The notes: generated from the letters alone by a model not told the origin. A stretch of 64,000 nt of DNA from Ligustrum vulgare (GCA_963555705.1 OY743189.1:6093501-6157500), one strand, 5' to 3'. Shown: positions 22,720 to 35,205, counted from the first letter of the stretch. Numbers and translations: made by a program.

Positions 22720-24125
22720 GGATTGGTGGGATAGAGATCGGGTGGGGCTAGAAAAAGTAGAAGAAATCATTGTTTGTGGTGAGGTTGGGTCAGGGTAGGT
22801 GGGTTGGTGGGGTCGGGGTCGAGGTCGGAAAAGTAGAAGAAAAAATCATTTTTTGTGTGGGTGGGGGTAGGGTAGGGTGGGGTGGGTCAGGGATGGGAAA
22901 AGTAGAAGAAAAAAATTATTTTTTGGAGTGGGGTGGGTAGGGTGGGGTCGAGGTCAGGTTGGGGGTTGAAAAAAGTAGAAGAAAAAAATTATTTTTTGGG
23001 TGGGTGTGATGGGTGCGTGGGTGGGGTGGGTTGAGATGAGGTGGTTGGTGTGAAGTATGAAAAAATAGAAGAAAAATAATTTTTTGATGGGGTATGGTGG
23101 GTGGCGGGGTGCGGTGGGATGGGGTGGGGCAGTTGGGGGAAGTGTGAAAAAATAGAAGAAAAATCATTTTTTGGTGGGGACTGGGGTGTAAAAAATAGAA
23201 GAAAAATCATTTTTGAATGGGGGTGGGTAGGGTGCGTGAGGTGAGATAGGATGGGGCGATTGAGGTGAAGTGTGAAAAAATAGAAGAAAAATCATTTTTG
23301 GGTGTGGTGGGTTGTGGTGGGGTTGCTAGAGTAGGGTGTGGTGGGGGTTGTTAGGGTGAGGTGTGAAAATATAGAAGAAAAATCATATTTAGGTGGGGTG
23401 GGGTGGGTGGCGAGGTAGGGCCGGGCCGGGGCGGGTAGGGGTGTGAAAAATTAGGAGAAAAAAGTTAATTTTGGGTGGGGTTGGGGATGGGTGGCGTGGT
23501 AGGGTCTGGGCGAATTCGTGAAAAAGTAATAAAAAAAAAATATTTTGGATGAGGTGGGTTGGGGTAGGGTCTGGGGCGAGGCTAGTGGGGGAGTCGAAAA
23601 TTAGAAGAAAAAAAATAATTTTGGGTGGGCTGGGTGGGGTTGGGGTAGGTGGCGAGGTAGGATAGGGTAGGGTCTGGGCGAGTTGTGAAAAAGTAGTAGA
23701 AAAAAATCATTTTTGGTGAGATGGGGTGGGCTAGGTTAGGGTGGGGTGGAGTGGGGAAGGGTGGAAAAATATCTTAAAAAAAAAACTTATTTTTGGAGGT
23801 GGGTGGGGTGGCGTGGGCATGGTGGGTGAGTGGGTGGGTGTGATGGGACTAGTGGGTGGGTGATTGGGTGGGTGGGTGAGATGAGAAAAAAATAGAAGTA
23901 AAATCATTCTTGTGGTGTGGTGTGGTGGGGTTGTGGTGGGGTGAGTGAGTGGTGGCGGGGTGGTTGGGTGGGGTGGGTAAGGTGGTGTTTGGGGGTGGGG
24001 GTGAGTGTGAAAAAGTAGAAGAAAAAAAGTTATTTTATAGGGTGGGGTGGTGTGGGTGGCTTTTCTGGGTGGTGGGGTGAGTGCAGGGTTGGGTTGGGAT
24101 GGAGAGGAGTGGAGTGAAGTGGTTG
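22720..24125. repeat. G-rich GGGGTGGG tandem array
   Basis: About 1.4 kb of GGGGTGGGGTGGG-type sequence alternating with GAAAAAATAGAAGAAAAATC and ATTTTTTGG. It is the opposite-strand counterpart of the short-unit part of the C-rich array. It lacks the AAAGTGACAAATTGATCT phrase, so the arms are not equal. The G strand has strong quadruplex potential. Confidence 0.9.
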
Positions 24126-24489
24126 TGGATTATGTATTGTTTTGATTTTATTATTTAATATTGTGCATTTGTTTGGTAACTCATTATAATTATTATAATA
24201 TTGTATTAATTAATTAACTAATTAATAATTGAGTTTTTTAAAAAAATATTAAATTTGTTATGTTTAAAAAGTGTAAGTTTTAGTTGTATAGTTATGTACT
24301 TTTCTCTAATATGTATGCGTTTGGTAGGGCTTCTGAAAGGTCTAAATTTACGTTTAAACGGCCTAAAGTATTTTTAGTAAAAAAAAAAGTGTTTGACTAT
24401 GATTGAAAAAAATACTTTTTTATATAGAAAATCTCAAATTTGTGATTTCTCGGAAAACACTTTTACAAAAAGTTAAAAATATATAATAT

Positions 24490-24960
24490 CTTATTAAGAA
24501 ATCTATTGAAAATATATTATATTCCATAATTCCTACTAAAATATTATATTTTATTGATTAACAAAAAATATATTTTATTAATTAATAAAACTTGAAATAT
24601 TTTGAAAATAATATAATTTATTGATTAATATGAAATTATATTTCATTAATTTATAAAATATGAAATATGTTGAAAATATATTACTTTTCATAACTCATAT
24701 TTAAATATCAGATTTTATTGATTAATATGAAATTATATTGTATTAATTAATAAAATATGAAATTTATTGACAAATATTTTTTCTATAACGCTTTTGGAAA
24801 ATCTATTGAAATATTATAATTCATTAATTAATAAAATACAAAATCTTTTCAAAATAAATTCAAGATATAGTTTTTCATAATTAATTAATAAAAAAATGGA
24901 ATATATTGAAAGTAGTGGAATATTATATTTTATGAATTAATTAAATTTTTTTAATATAGA
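24490..24960. repeat. AT-rich irregular tandem repeats
   Basis: The phrase TTGATTAATATGAAATTATAT and variants recur (about 24554, 24621, 24719) among TTAATTAATAAAATATGAAA blocks. The surrounding 24130-25480 region is AT-rich with no gene. The flanking GCGTTTGGTAGGGCTTCTGAAAG start (about 24328) resembles a hAT-type MITE edge, but the other end was not found. Confidence 0.5.
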
Positions 24961-25979
24961 TTTCAATATTGAGGTGAAATAATTTTTAATTATTAGTTAA
25001 CTATGAGATGTAATTTAAGTGTTAGTTTATACAAAAGCACTTTTACAGTTGTACTGTTAAATAATTAATTTAATGTTAACTGTACTTTTTGGAGTGACAA
25101 CCAAGCAGTCAACTGTTTTTTGTTAACTGCACTTTTAAAAAATCTCTGCTAATAAAAGTTCTACTTCAATGAAAGTATTTCAATGAACTAGAATAATTTT
25201 AATAATTATACTATTATTTTGAAATAAAAAAATATGTAATATGAATATCAAATCGAAAATCTCGTCGAGAAATTTAATACGAAACAATTGAGTGTCAACA
25301 GTAAGCATGTCGTCCCTAAAATCACATAAAAAACTAAAAAAAAAAAGTTTATTTTTTACCTTTTACTTTTTCCACCGGTCCGTTATTTCAATATTATTTT
25401 ATTTAAATCCTAAAATGATATTTACAATTTTTTTATCTAACTAATTCAATTTGGTCCAAAATAATTAATTTCATTCGAGTTGTTTTTCTTAGGTTTGGGC
25501 ATTTTAATCAGAACTGAACCTCCCGAACCGAAATCGGAGGTTCAGTCCGGTTCCAAAAAATATGTAATAGGAACTGGAACAAAAAATCGAAAATCAATTG
25601 GATCAGGGTAAGTTCTTGGTTATTGAAATAGAATCATGGATACCCGAATAAAACCGATTTTTATATAGTTTTTTATTTTGTACAATTTATACACTGAGAA
25701 AAAAAAATATATATCTTAAAAATCTAATTTAGGTAGTAATTTTTCTAAAACTCTAGACAATTACTAAAAAATCAAGATTTGCTCCTACTCTTTTATTTGT
25801 CTTCGCATATTAGAATGTTGCATTTCACAAGTTAGTTTAATAATATTTGTAATTTGAGTTTTCTATGAGTCAAAAGTTCAAGATCGGGTTGTAATTTAAT
25901 TTGATGAATTAAGATTTTCATTTTTTATAATTCTGACTTTTATTTTCTTGCATTGTTAACAAACTTAAGTATTTTAAAT

Positions 25980-26625
25980 AAAATAAATGAGCTAAATTTA
26001 TTGTCATCTATTGAAGTGTTATCCAAACTCTCTTGATATATGACTTGAATATGATTTGTTAAATAGTGTTCTTTTATTTGTAAAAGTTGTCATTTATATT
26101 TTGATGGTTTCGAGAGCCTTGTGAAAACTCGATTGCTGTTAATGATATGTACTCCTTGTTATAAGTCACCTAAGAATAGCGCTCATTATTGTAAATCACT
26201 TAAAGATAAGTGTTTCTTGTTGTAAATTACTTAAGGATTGATACTCCTTGTTGTAAGTTACAATTATAGTGAATTTGACTTTACTCGTGATGGAGAACTT
26301 GGTAACGGATAACGTTGATCAAGTTATTTGACTGAACCTCCTTAAAATATCGTTTACATCTTCTAATCCCTTTTACTTACTTACATTACACTTGCTCTTT
26401 TTCTATCAAAATCTATATTGTGTAATATTATCTCTAGTCGTACTTGTTGTATCATTAAAGTTTACATATTTATATAACTCTATATTGATAGTTGAGTTAT
26501 TTTATATCTTTAAACACTAAGTGTTGTACTTACTCTTATTGATTTTAAGTTTAAGATTATTTATCGAAAAAATTTTATAAACCAATTCACCCCATCTTGG
26601 TTAGCCATTCTTGGATTATCAAAAT
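25980..26625 (+). repeat. fossil copy of the copia LTR family seen at 47469 and 51431
   Basis: Read in reverse complement it matches large parts of those LTRs: the start-proximal AACCAAG...GTGAATTGGTTTATAAA block, the AAAGGGATTAGAA and TACAACAAGGAGT blocks, CGAGTTTTCACAAGGCTCTCG and ACACTTCAATAGAT. It is heavily mutated and truncated, hence much older, and lies in the opposite orientation to the element at 47469-53218. Confidence 0.7.
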
Positions 26626-26639
26626 GTATTTGCAATATA

Positions 26640-27680
26640 CAATCAGTAAAATTGAATTAAAATTAACATTTCTTATTGCTTAATTGTTACATTCATTTAG
26701 TATAGAACCACATGTATTTAATTTTTAATGTTAAAGTAAATATGAAAGTAAATATTTGTTTAATTAATATATTTAAATATCAAATGTTGTATTAAGATTG
26801 TTAGTACCAACTTTAATAGTACTATTCGGATAGTAATAAATTAATTTGTGATTATTTAGAAATTATATTTTGAAAAGATTAATTAGGTCAATAATCATTA
26901 AAATTAAAATTAAATAATTATGCAAATGGTCATTGAAGTTTTTTATAGTAAGTCATTCAAGTTTTTAATTATTACAATTGTGGTCACTTGGTAAAAAACT
27001 GGCCTCTGTTAGGTACCATTTATTCAAAACTTCATTTTTTTTTTAATTTTTAAAACCCTCATTTTCAACCAACATTCTATTAATAAAATAATCTACATAT
27101 AAATTCAAGAAAAATCCCAACTTCTTAACAACTAATTCTCTCCAAATGAACAATTACATATAGATTTACTATTACATATAAATTCAAAAAAATTCCTACT
27201 TTTAAATATAATTTTATTTTCTCATTTTAAGCTTAAATTAATTTAAATTGTAATATTTAAAGAAATACTTTGGAACGATAAACATACGAACTTTTAAAAA
27301 AATTTAAGGTATATGCAATTGTACTTTTTTTATAATTAATTGTCTTCCTTCGTTTTTTATTTTTAAATGATTGTACGTCGCACGAGTATAACACTAGTTA
27401 AGGGCAAGGGGGAGAAAGATTGGGAAGAAAGGAAAAAAATAAATTTTGTTGTTCAAATTTCAACCGTTGAGATTAATCATCAGAAGAAATAAAGAAATAA
27501 AATCATGCTTCACTCTCCCAACTAACCAATGCTGCCTTTGACTTATCAAACAAAATTAAAATTGATTGGGTTGGAATCTTTCAATATATAATAATTAGAA
27601 ACAATATATAAAAAAGGTGTTTAAAAATACACATTTTAAAAATAAGATTAAACATGCATATAATTTCAAAAATTAGGTTG
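26640..27680. other. no gene seen
   Basis: AT-rich spacer with no coding signal. It contains the proposed Helitron 3' end at 27397. Confidence 0.5.
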
Positions 27681-27687
27681 TAATTAG

Positions 27688-28498
27688 TAGGGGTGAACGC
27701 GGTCCGTCTTGGGCGATTTGAGACATATTTTCAAACAAAATCATTTTAAACAATTTGACATTTTTTTTCAAAACAAACCAAACCATTTTTTGGAATTTTG
27801 TTCGATTTTAATTCATGGTTTACTTATCGACATAATATAACATATTTTAGATGATAAATTAATTTGTATTTTTTTAATATATAAAGCTAAAGTATGAGTT
27901 AATATAAGCTAAATTATGTTAATATTCTTTGATTCATTCTTTACCTCGCTGTCCTTGCATTATATTGATATTAAAGCATTGATGAGTGAATAATTTAATT
28001 GAAATATGGGAGCATGATTTTCAAACTATTAATTATCGATATACACTAAACATCATTTGATGATTTGATAGCACTAGTCAAGGATTTGCGTTATTCTTCT
28101 TTTTTCAGCAGTTCAATGTAGCTACGGTTTATTGTTGCATTATCCTGTTCAATTTTCTTGCTTAACACATTTTTTTTTTTTTTACCTACAATGCATTTAT
28201 GACCCAAACTGTAAGTTAGAAAACTTTTGTACAGTCTTTTCTGGGATCATCACAATGCAATGACAACAAAAAAAGTTATAAACTAGAATAGATATAAACG
28301 AGAATTTTATTTAATAGTTAAACATGACTTTTTAGGGAGGAAAAGATTAAATTCAAATTAATAAAATTAATTTTTAATTAAAAAACTAAAAGCAGTTTAG
28401 TATAGTTTTTTGTGATTTTTAAAAATCAAAATCTAAACCAAACCATTTTGAAACGGTTTGATTCGGTTAGAGAAAAAATCACGGATTCATGCCGTCTA
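27688..28498. mobile_element. hAT-like non-autonomous element 1
   Basis: 811 bp bounded by a perfect 8-bp duplication GTAATTAG (27680-27687, 28499-28506). Ends are TAGGGGTGAACGCGG and the inverted TAGACGGCATG. It has GGTCCG and CGGTTTGATTCGG subterminal motifs and an AT-rich interior with no ORF. The 8-bp duplication fits hAT transposases, which must act in trans. Confidence 0.75.
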
Positions 28499-28559
28499 GT
28501 AATTAGGATTAATTAATTAAATTATATAATTAAAAAATTTTATTTATTATATATATTAA

Positions 28560-28790
28560 GGTCACAACATTGTATATTTCAATTCACAAATAATAAATTT
28601 TTTAAGTCACAAATAATTTTAGGATTACAAATTATCAAAATATTATGTCACAAATTAGACTTTTTTTAGGTTACAATAAAAAATTTTAAGTCGCGAATTG
28701 ATTTCAAGGTCACAAATGTCAAATTAATAGAACCTGGATATTTTTATATCACAACTTATAAAATTATTAGATCACAAATCTTCTATGGGC
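28560..28790. repeat. GTCACAAAT word cluster
   Basis: About eight copies of GTCACAAAT, TCACAAAT or GTCACAACT in AT-rich DNA at 20-40-bp spacing, the same word as in the array around 21.5 kb. It may be a displaced piece of that array. Confidence 0.5.
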
Positions 28791-28809
28791 TCTTTACTCG
28801 ACAATGCTA

Positions 28810-29310
28810 AATAGGAAACTTGGTTTATCGATGCTTTGAATGGCACTGGGTTGCTTCTTAGAATGGTATCTGATTCTGCAGCCATTGATAATTTGGTTGA
28901 ACTTGATGGGATTCAAAAGAGTGATTCTTTTGCAAATCTAGATGCCAAAAACGAGAATTTGAGTTTTAGCAAACAAGTAAATCCAAATTTTCCTGATTCC
29001 CCTATGGTTGAAACAAGTAAATCATTCTATTATTGATGGCGCCGCTACTGTATCATTAGTTGCTGGGGTGAATACGGACGCCACTGGTGAACATCTTAGT
29101 CGAGTCACTTCGGACAATGAAAAATCATATCACAGGGATGCCATTGCCATTGCAACAGGTGCAACCAAAGCTTGTTGATATATACAATTCACCATCATTG
29201 GTTTCAAAGCATGGCAAAGGTTACAACTTACCGTCGCGAGACTTTATTATAGCTACACCCAAGCACGGAAAAGGCGGTGCTATGAGGCACATCTGCACTC
29301 GACTTGATTG
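28810..29310 (+). pseudogene. unrecognised coding-like fragment
   Basis: Codon-like composition contrasts with the AT-rich surroundings. A 66-codon frame (28836-29036) containing GTGLLLRMVSDSAAIDNL is followed in a shifted frame by DGAATVSLVAGVNTDATGEH and HRDAIAIATGATKAC. I do not recognise the family. It may be a captured host-gene piece or retroelement ORF1 relic. No splice structure is evident. Confidence 0.3.
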
Positions 29311-29574
29311 TTGTTGATAAGAGATATGAATGTCTTCTTGTTGTGAGGAAAGTAACATCGACGACTGAGAAAAAGGTTCTTCTTCCTCTTCTCCGACATG
29401 AGCAGCGATGAAAGGTGGTGGATCTTGGAGGGGCGAAATTGGTGTTTACAGGGGGCGGAGGAGAGAGATTTCCGTGAGTTTCTTCTTCAGCGTGTGCAGC
29501 GACAGAATATGGATGGGTTACTAAGAAACAATATATAGAATGTAGGGATAGAGAGAGAGAATTAAGGTTTGAAG

Positions 29575-30217
29575 TAGGATGCCAATAGATCGGGTATGTA
29601 TCGGGTTTTCCAAACTCGTACCCACCCATTAGAAATTTACAACATCCATACCCTACTCATATACCCATTTAAAATGACAGGTCGGGTGTGGGTTTAGGGC
29701 GGGTATGCTTCTATACCCATTTGAAACTCATTATCTATTATTTATTCATTTTCTTAGAGTTGTAAATATGTTATAGGTTAGAAATGTTCCGGATTAACTT
29801 GAACCAGTTAAATGTTGAGTTTCACTTGAATTTGGCTTGAAAAAAGTTTTTCTAGTTCTAAGCTGAAACTAAACAAACGAATTTAAACAATTTTCCAGAC
29901 GTTAGCAGTTTCAATAGTTTAAACATATTAATGTTTAGACGTTAACAATGTCAATAAATAATTGAGTTCTATTATTTTTATTTTTTCTTACACAATCACT
30001 TTTATTTTAAATTCTATAATTGTTTTTTAAGGAAATTAATGAGTATGTAGGTCGGGTATGAATCTTGTAGTAAAACCCACACCCGGCCCATACCCATGTC
30101 GGGTTTTAAAATTTACCTTCATATCCGACCCACAAACTCATTTAGTTGAGTAATCTTCACCCGTTTATATCGGGTCTCCAACAACTATCAGGTTCGTGGA
30201 TATTATTGTCATCCCTA
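29575..30217. mobile_element. hAT-like non-autonomous element 2
   Basis: 643 bp with a perfect 8-bp duplication GTTTGAAG (29567-29574, 30218-30225). Ends TAGGATGCCAATA and inverted TAGGGATGACAATA. Subterminal regions are full of GGGTATGGG and TACCCAT words. No ORF. Confidence 0.8.
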
Positions 30218-30225
30218 GTTTGAAG

Positions 30226-31680
30226 TGGTGTTTGTGGTTTGAAATTGGGATATGGTTGGATAATTAATAGAATACTATATGTAATTTTTTTGATTAATTA
30301 AAATTAGAATTAAAAGCTGAATTTTGAAGTTAATAATATATAACGCGTGCGATTCACGTGATATTGTAACGATATTATAATATTTTTATTAAAGTATATA
30401 TATTTTTGAAATTGAATAAAAATTGTTCAAATTTACTTACATGTTTTACCTGAAAAAATATTCAAAGTATTGATTTAAACAATCTCAATCTTAATATCAA
30501 ACTCAATTTATCATAAAAATTATTCAAATTTCTAAGTATGCAATACCCTTATCAATAATACCACCATCTTTCTTCTAATTACTAGTTGCTGACTTTCTTT
30601 AAATTTTGTATATCCTAAAATGTATTCTTAAGCTACTTTATTTGAAGAAACTGGAGTTGTGATGATTTCTCTTATATGTGTGTATATAGTTCATAATCAT
30701 CCATTGCTGCAGTGAAAAAAAAAAATGATAAACAACAATTTATCCGCATTTTAGAATCAAGATGAAAAAAAAATCAATTATATTTTGGCGTAAAAAAAAA
30801 AAAATGTTTGTCATGCAAGTGAAGTTAGAACTTAGAATAACATTTGATCATAAATGTCTGAGAAAAATTGAAATGTATCTAATCTGGTCTCTACTGAGGT
30901 ATGATTATTCAAGACAAGAAAAATATCATATTTAATCAGAGTAATATTTGATCAGGAATTTTTTTTTGAAATCGATGCCTTCAAATTTCTGCCTCAACAA
31001 ATTGATTCATAGTATTGCGAATTCCAAAGTAGCACACACATTTCTTTAATTGATAGAACCACCACAAACCATCATCTCAAATTTTTACTATAATTTAATG
31101 AGATTATCGATTTGATGGAACAAAAACAATAACAACATGCTCTCGCGATTTCTTTTCATCGTTTGACGTAGTAAACTCGTGATGATAATAAAATGAGTTC
31201 AGAAACAAAGTAAAAGGAATCGAGGTGAATAAAATACAATACATATTAACAAAATATTAACTTATGATTGCATATACCTCGTGATATTTTTATAAACTAT
31301 AAAAACTAAAATTTAACTTTAAAATTTGAATACAAGATAAAAATATATGCATATAAACCAACTTAAAATATAAAACATATGATCTTCGCATGAAATTTGC
31401 ATTTCGAAATTTCAACGTAAAATTTAATACAATAAGAGTTTAATTGGAAAACAAAATTTAATTAATTTCTCATACAATTAATATTTTAGAAAAATAAATT
31501 TACATGCATAATAGTTCAATAATTGACTTTCTGAATAAAGAAGTGAATCTTCACTGCTCTCTATTTTTATGAGTATGGTGAGAATATAATCAATGACAAA
31601 TTAATATTTAACAAAGAAACTTAAAATTGAAATATGACTAATAGAGAATAAAATGTAAAAGGAGAAAATGACTTTTTTTT
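30226..31680. other. no gene seen
   Basis: AT-rich spacer. A GCGTGCGATTCACGTG stem-like sequence at about 30345 resembles a Helitron 3' hairpin but has no CTAG end after it. Confidence 0.5.
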
Positions 31681-31689
31681 TTCTGTATA

Positions 31690-32480
31690 CAAGTAAAAAA
31701 AATTAATTCCAGTAATACACTTTTTTTTCTGTTTCTCATATTAGTTGAATGATGTTTATGAACTTTAAATTATCTGAAAGCTATTAATTTTATTTAAAAG
31801 ATTTTTGGTGGAAAAGTGAATAGTTTAGATTATAAATATATGAAAAAATATTTTTTTATATACAATACGATTATACAATAAAATAAAATGTCAAAAAACA
31901 TTGTACATTAATAATAAAAAATTAACAATAAATAGATATTATGAAAATGTTTGAGTGTAAAATAATAATAATAAAAAGTTTTTCCTTTAAGGCCTTTTAG
32001 AAGTAGTGTTTTTTTAAATTATTATATGCATTTAAAAATTTTAATCCAAGAAGTACAGATTTTTTTCTTATATTAATTGAATGACGTATTAGATTGTAAA
32101 TGTATGAAAAATATTTTTATTGATAATATGAAAATAAAAAGAAATAAAATATTAAAAATGTACATTAATTAATTAAGGGTGAATATGAGATTATTAAAAA
32201 GATGCGAGTGTAAAATAGTCTAAAAAAATTTCTCCATTTAAAGGACTTTTAAAAGTAATTTTTTTTTAAAAAATTATTTTATGCATGTAAAAAAATTAAT
32301 TCAAGAAGTATACATTTTTTCTTTTTCTCATATTAGTTGAAGGACGTATTAGAAATTATATGAGAGTTATTGGTTTTATTTAAAATATTTTTAATGAGAA
32401 AGTGAAGAGTTTAGATTGTAAATGTATGAAAAATATTTTTATTGACAATATGAAAATAAAAAAAATAAAATATTTTTAAC
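31690..32480. repeat. three-copy imperfect long tandem repeat
   Basis: The phrase AATTCAAGAAGTATACATTTT, or variants, followed by CATATTAGTTGAATGACGT recurs near 31695, 32035 and 32290. TTTAGATTGTAAATGTATG and ATTGATAATATGAAAATAAA recur downstream of each. Copies are 255-340 bp apart with indels. No coding signal. Confidence 0.65.
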
Positions 32481-32620
32481 TCATTTTACTACATTACTCA
32501 ACATTAACAATAAAATATTTTGTACATAAATCCAAACTTGAACCACATAATTTTCTATCAATTACCATTAAAAATCATTTTTTGTCAAATAATGACAACC
32601 AAACATAGATTTACATATAT

Positions 32621-32879
32621 ATAGCCCCAATGGCACATCTCCAAGTGGCAAAGGGGATGAGTGGTAAGTGCTCAGCGCAGCTGTGTGCTTGGTTCGATTT
32701 CCCGCAAGGTGGAATTGGCCTTGTGGCAAGCGGGAGTTATTGAGATTTGTTCATGCTTACCATAAGCCCATCCACCCTGGCTCTTTGGAGGCATAACTTG
32801 GATTTACCTTCCCGAACCAAGGACCTTGGGCGTGGTCGGTTCGGACACTCAGGTAATGGGCTACACATTTTTTTTTTTT
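32621..32879 (+). mobile_element. tRNA-derived SINE
   Basis: The 5' part has an A-box-like GATGAGTGGTAAGTGCTC and a B box GGTTCGATTTCC (32691-32702) at tRNA-like spacing, an internal RNA polymerase III promoter. The body ends in a run of 12 T (32868-32879). Flanking TTTACATATATA copies on both sides fit a target duplication, although the right one merges with a TA microsatellite. The tRNA head and T tail recall Au-type plant SINEs (inference). It would need LINE enzymes for mobility. Confidence 0.7.
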
Positions 32880-33654
32880 ACATATATATATATATATGAA
32901 AAGTGCAAGAAAAGGAGTCTAGAAGCAGGGCCTATACCCCTCCCCCGCCCTCTCCCGCTACAGGACCCACAGCCACCAAAGTTACTATAACTGGGAGTGG
33001 ATGATATTGTTGAAAAAGTGTGCAACTTTTGGGGAGCAAATTTGTATTGGACCCTAATCCCCACAAAATATATAATCAATGGTATCCAAGAAATATGATA
33101 TTTATTTTTGGGAAAATTTGGCACTATTGATTGTCAAATATTGCCTCATTAGCAAGTTAGTCACCAATATTTAAAAATGAGCAAGTTAGTTATCGAAATT
33201 TCATTGTAGTTGTATCATCAATTTTCAATAGCGAAAATGGTCAAAGTTTTCAGTATTGCCTCGCGACTTTCACAAAATTTTATTTCATGTTAAATTTTTA
33301 AGCAAAACTTTAAGTTATAGTGAAAAACTAGAGTTCATCATATTAAATGCATGATAATCACATGACAATGTAGCATAGATTTGGATTGTTATTGTCAATG
33401 AACTGAGCAATAAGGTCACCCATAACACGGCTCCTCAACTTGAGTTATCTTAGTCATGAAGGCTGGTTGCTACTTTGAAGATAAAATGTTTTGATGCAAT
33501 TAACTTCTAAATGTGAAATATGTAGAGATATCGAAATTTCTCAACTTGCCACGTTCCTATTTTTCAAGAAATTGACATAGTATAACATGGTTTTGCCCTG
33601 AGCTTGCCTTAACTCATATATTTTAATTTTTTATATTTCAATTTATTAAACAAT

Positions 33655-33800
33655 AAGCACGCGTTTTGGTAAATTATTAATAAACAAGTTTATAAAAATA
33701 ACATTTTTTCAAATTACTTTTTAAATACACATTTTTCAAATTATTTTTTAACAACACTTTTTACCTCTAAATATCATGTTCTTTGTTTATAAACAAGGGG
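33655..33800. repeat. MITE relic related to the foldback at 14.3 kb
   Basis: Shares ACGCGTTTTGGTAAATTA, TTTATAAACAAG and ACACTTTTTACCTCTAAAT-type blocks with the 14226-14848 foldback and the intron-3 MITE. Ends not defined. The rest of 32880-34300 shows no gene apart from CT-repeat sequence at about 34030. Confidence 0.4.
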
Positions 33801-34319
33801 TAGCAACTGGCTAAAGTAAACAACTAAATGGGATGAAAATGAAGATATTTTAATTCTTGTCCCGCCTCCCAAAGTTCCTCGACACGGAGGACCGCCCACC
33901 CTATTGTCGTCTCTATCAATAAAAACTGATTGTGCAGTCTTGATATTGAAAGGTTGAGAATCAATATGCCATGTTTAGAAGGTTGAGAACCAATTTATTA
34001 CTATAGCAATATATATTGGGGACCAGGATGATATTTCTCTCTCTCTCTCTTCTTATTTTCCCCCTTTCCTGCTTGTCCTCCTCCATTAGAATTTTCTTAT
34101 GCCTTGAATCTGTTCCTAATCGATTATCAAATCAAATATTGAAAAAGTGTGTGAAATCACTCAAATGATGAGTGGCAAAAAAGAAAAGTAAAAGAATGAA
34201 AATGACATCAAAAATAATCCATCCACTCATTTGTAATACTATACTTTGAACTTTTATCATCATTATTGAATTGATTTCTTTATCTGAAATTAGTCTTGGT
34301 TTCTATAAACAGTTCATCC

Positions 34320-34505
34320 CTTCTTTACTCGCAGGGAGGGTCTCTCTCCGACAAACGCACACGCACTAAACTATGCTAGAAAGCTCAGAGGCTTTTCCTG
34401 TATGATGATTACTCTACAGAATGGCAATCTAAATTCATTAATCTCGCAGATGGGCGTGGGGAATAAAATTGGTGCTGGGCATGAAATTCTTTAGTGTGCT
34501 GACAG
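34320..34505 (+). other. probable 5' UTR exon of the NAL1-like gene
   Basis: Pyrimidine-rich sequence with a good donor (GACAG^GTGGGT at 34505/34506). The coding exon begins after an acceptor at 35193 (CTTGCAG^GAAGG), implying a 688-bp intron in the 5' UTR. Exon start is not fixed by sequence, and further small leader exons are possible. Confidence 0.45.
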
Positions 34506-35205
34506 GTGGGTTTTCCTCTAATTTACACAAATATTCTCAGTCTTTATTGTTTTCAGATTTAAATTCTGGTGCACTGGTGAGACCGGGGTGTTTTGTCCAT
34601 CGGTTTTGAATCTATAGTTTATTCTTTGAAAAATATTGTTCCCACAAATCTTCTTATCCAAGCAGGGTTCAATTTTTGTCATCCACTCTCTTGTATAGAG
34701 TTTGGCTATTTCAATTTTGTTCTTTGCTGTTATTTCCCTCGTTTGGTTTTATATAAGAAAGAGATTACCTTTTCCTTAATTATTTGTTTTAGCTTTACTG
34801 CTTGGAAATGGAGGGCAACTGAAACCGCAATAAGCAAGAGGTTTTAGTTTTGAGCAATAGTCCCAGTTGTTTTAGTACCTTGATATATGTTTTCGATGGT
34901 GGTATGTGAACGACTTCCTGTTTGTCTCTTAAGTTCCTTAATATTTGTCTTTTACCAAACTGTGAACAATTATCACATATGTCAGGTGCTATTTTGAATT
35001 GTCTGAATTCATGGCTGTAGTTAAGTGTCATCGTATGAAGATGGGGAAGGACCTTTTCTATTTTATAGCTTATTCAATTCCAAGTGCGGCAGCAATTTTG
35101 TCACTGAAAGTGCTACTGAACTCAACTCAATGATGCTTTATCTGATACATATTTTGAGAAATATAAAAATTACATTAAGTAGATCACTTGCAGGAAGGTT
35201 GAATC

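Larger units (their letters stand above)
14853..27397 (+). mobile_element. candidate Helitron (termini only)
   Basis: TCTATACTAATAAAA at 14853 follows an A and matches common plant Helitron 5' ends. At 27371-27397 a short GTACGTCGCACGAG segment able to form a weak stem is followed by ACACTAG, then a host T, as at Helitron 3' ends (CTAG^T). No Rep/helicase gene is visible between. A second possible 5' end, TCTACTATATATTAT, lies at about 15441. The pairing of these ends is inference. Confidence 0.3.

Noticed and set aside
22916..23210. Minus-strand frames in the G-rich array
   Set aside because: Same composition artefact on the complementary array.
25490..25670. GAACCGAAATCGG-rich stretch as a fourth hAT-like element
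   Set aside because: A TAGG-type left edge is suggestive, but no matching right end or 8-bp duplication was found.
29228..29629. 133-codon minus-strand frame
   Set aside because: No recognisable domain. It overlaps the coding-like fragment and a hAT-like element edge.
30340..30365. GCGTGCGATTCACGTG stem as a Helitron 3' end
   Set aside because: No CTRR end or host T follows, and no partner 5' end was found.
34795..35031. Minus-strand frame in the 5' UTR intron of the NAL1-like gene
   Set aside because: Antisense to the transcript, no domain.
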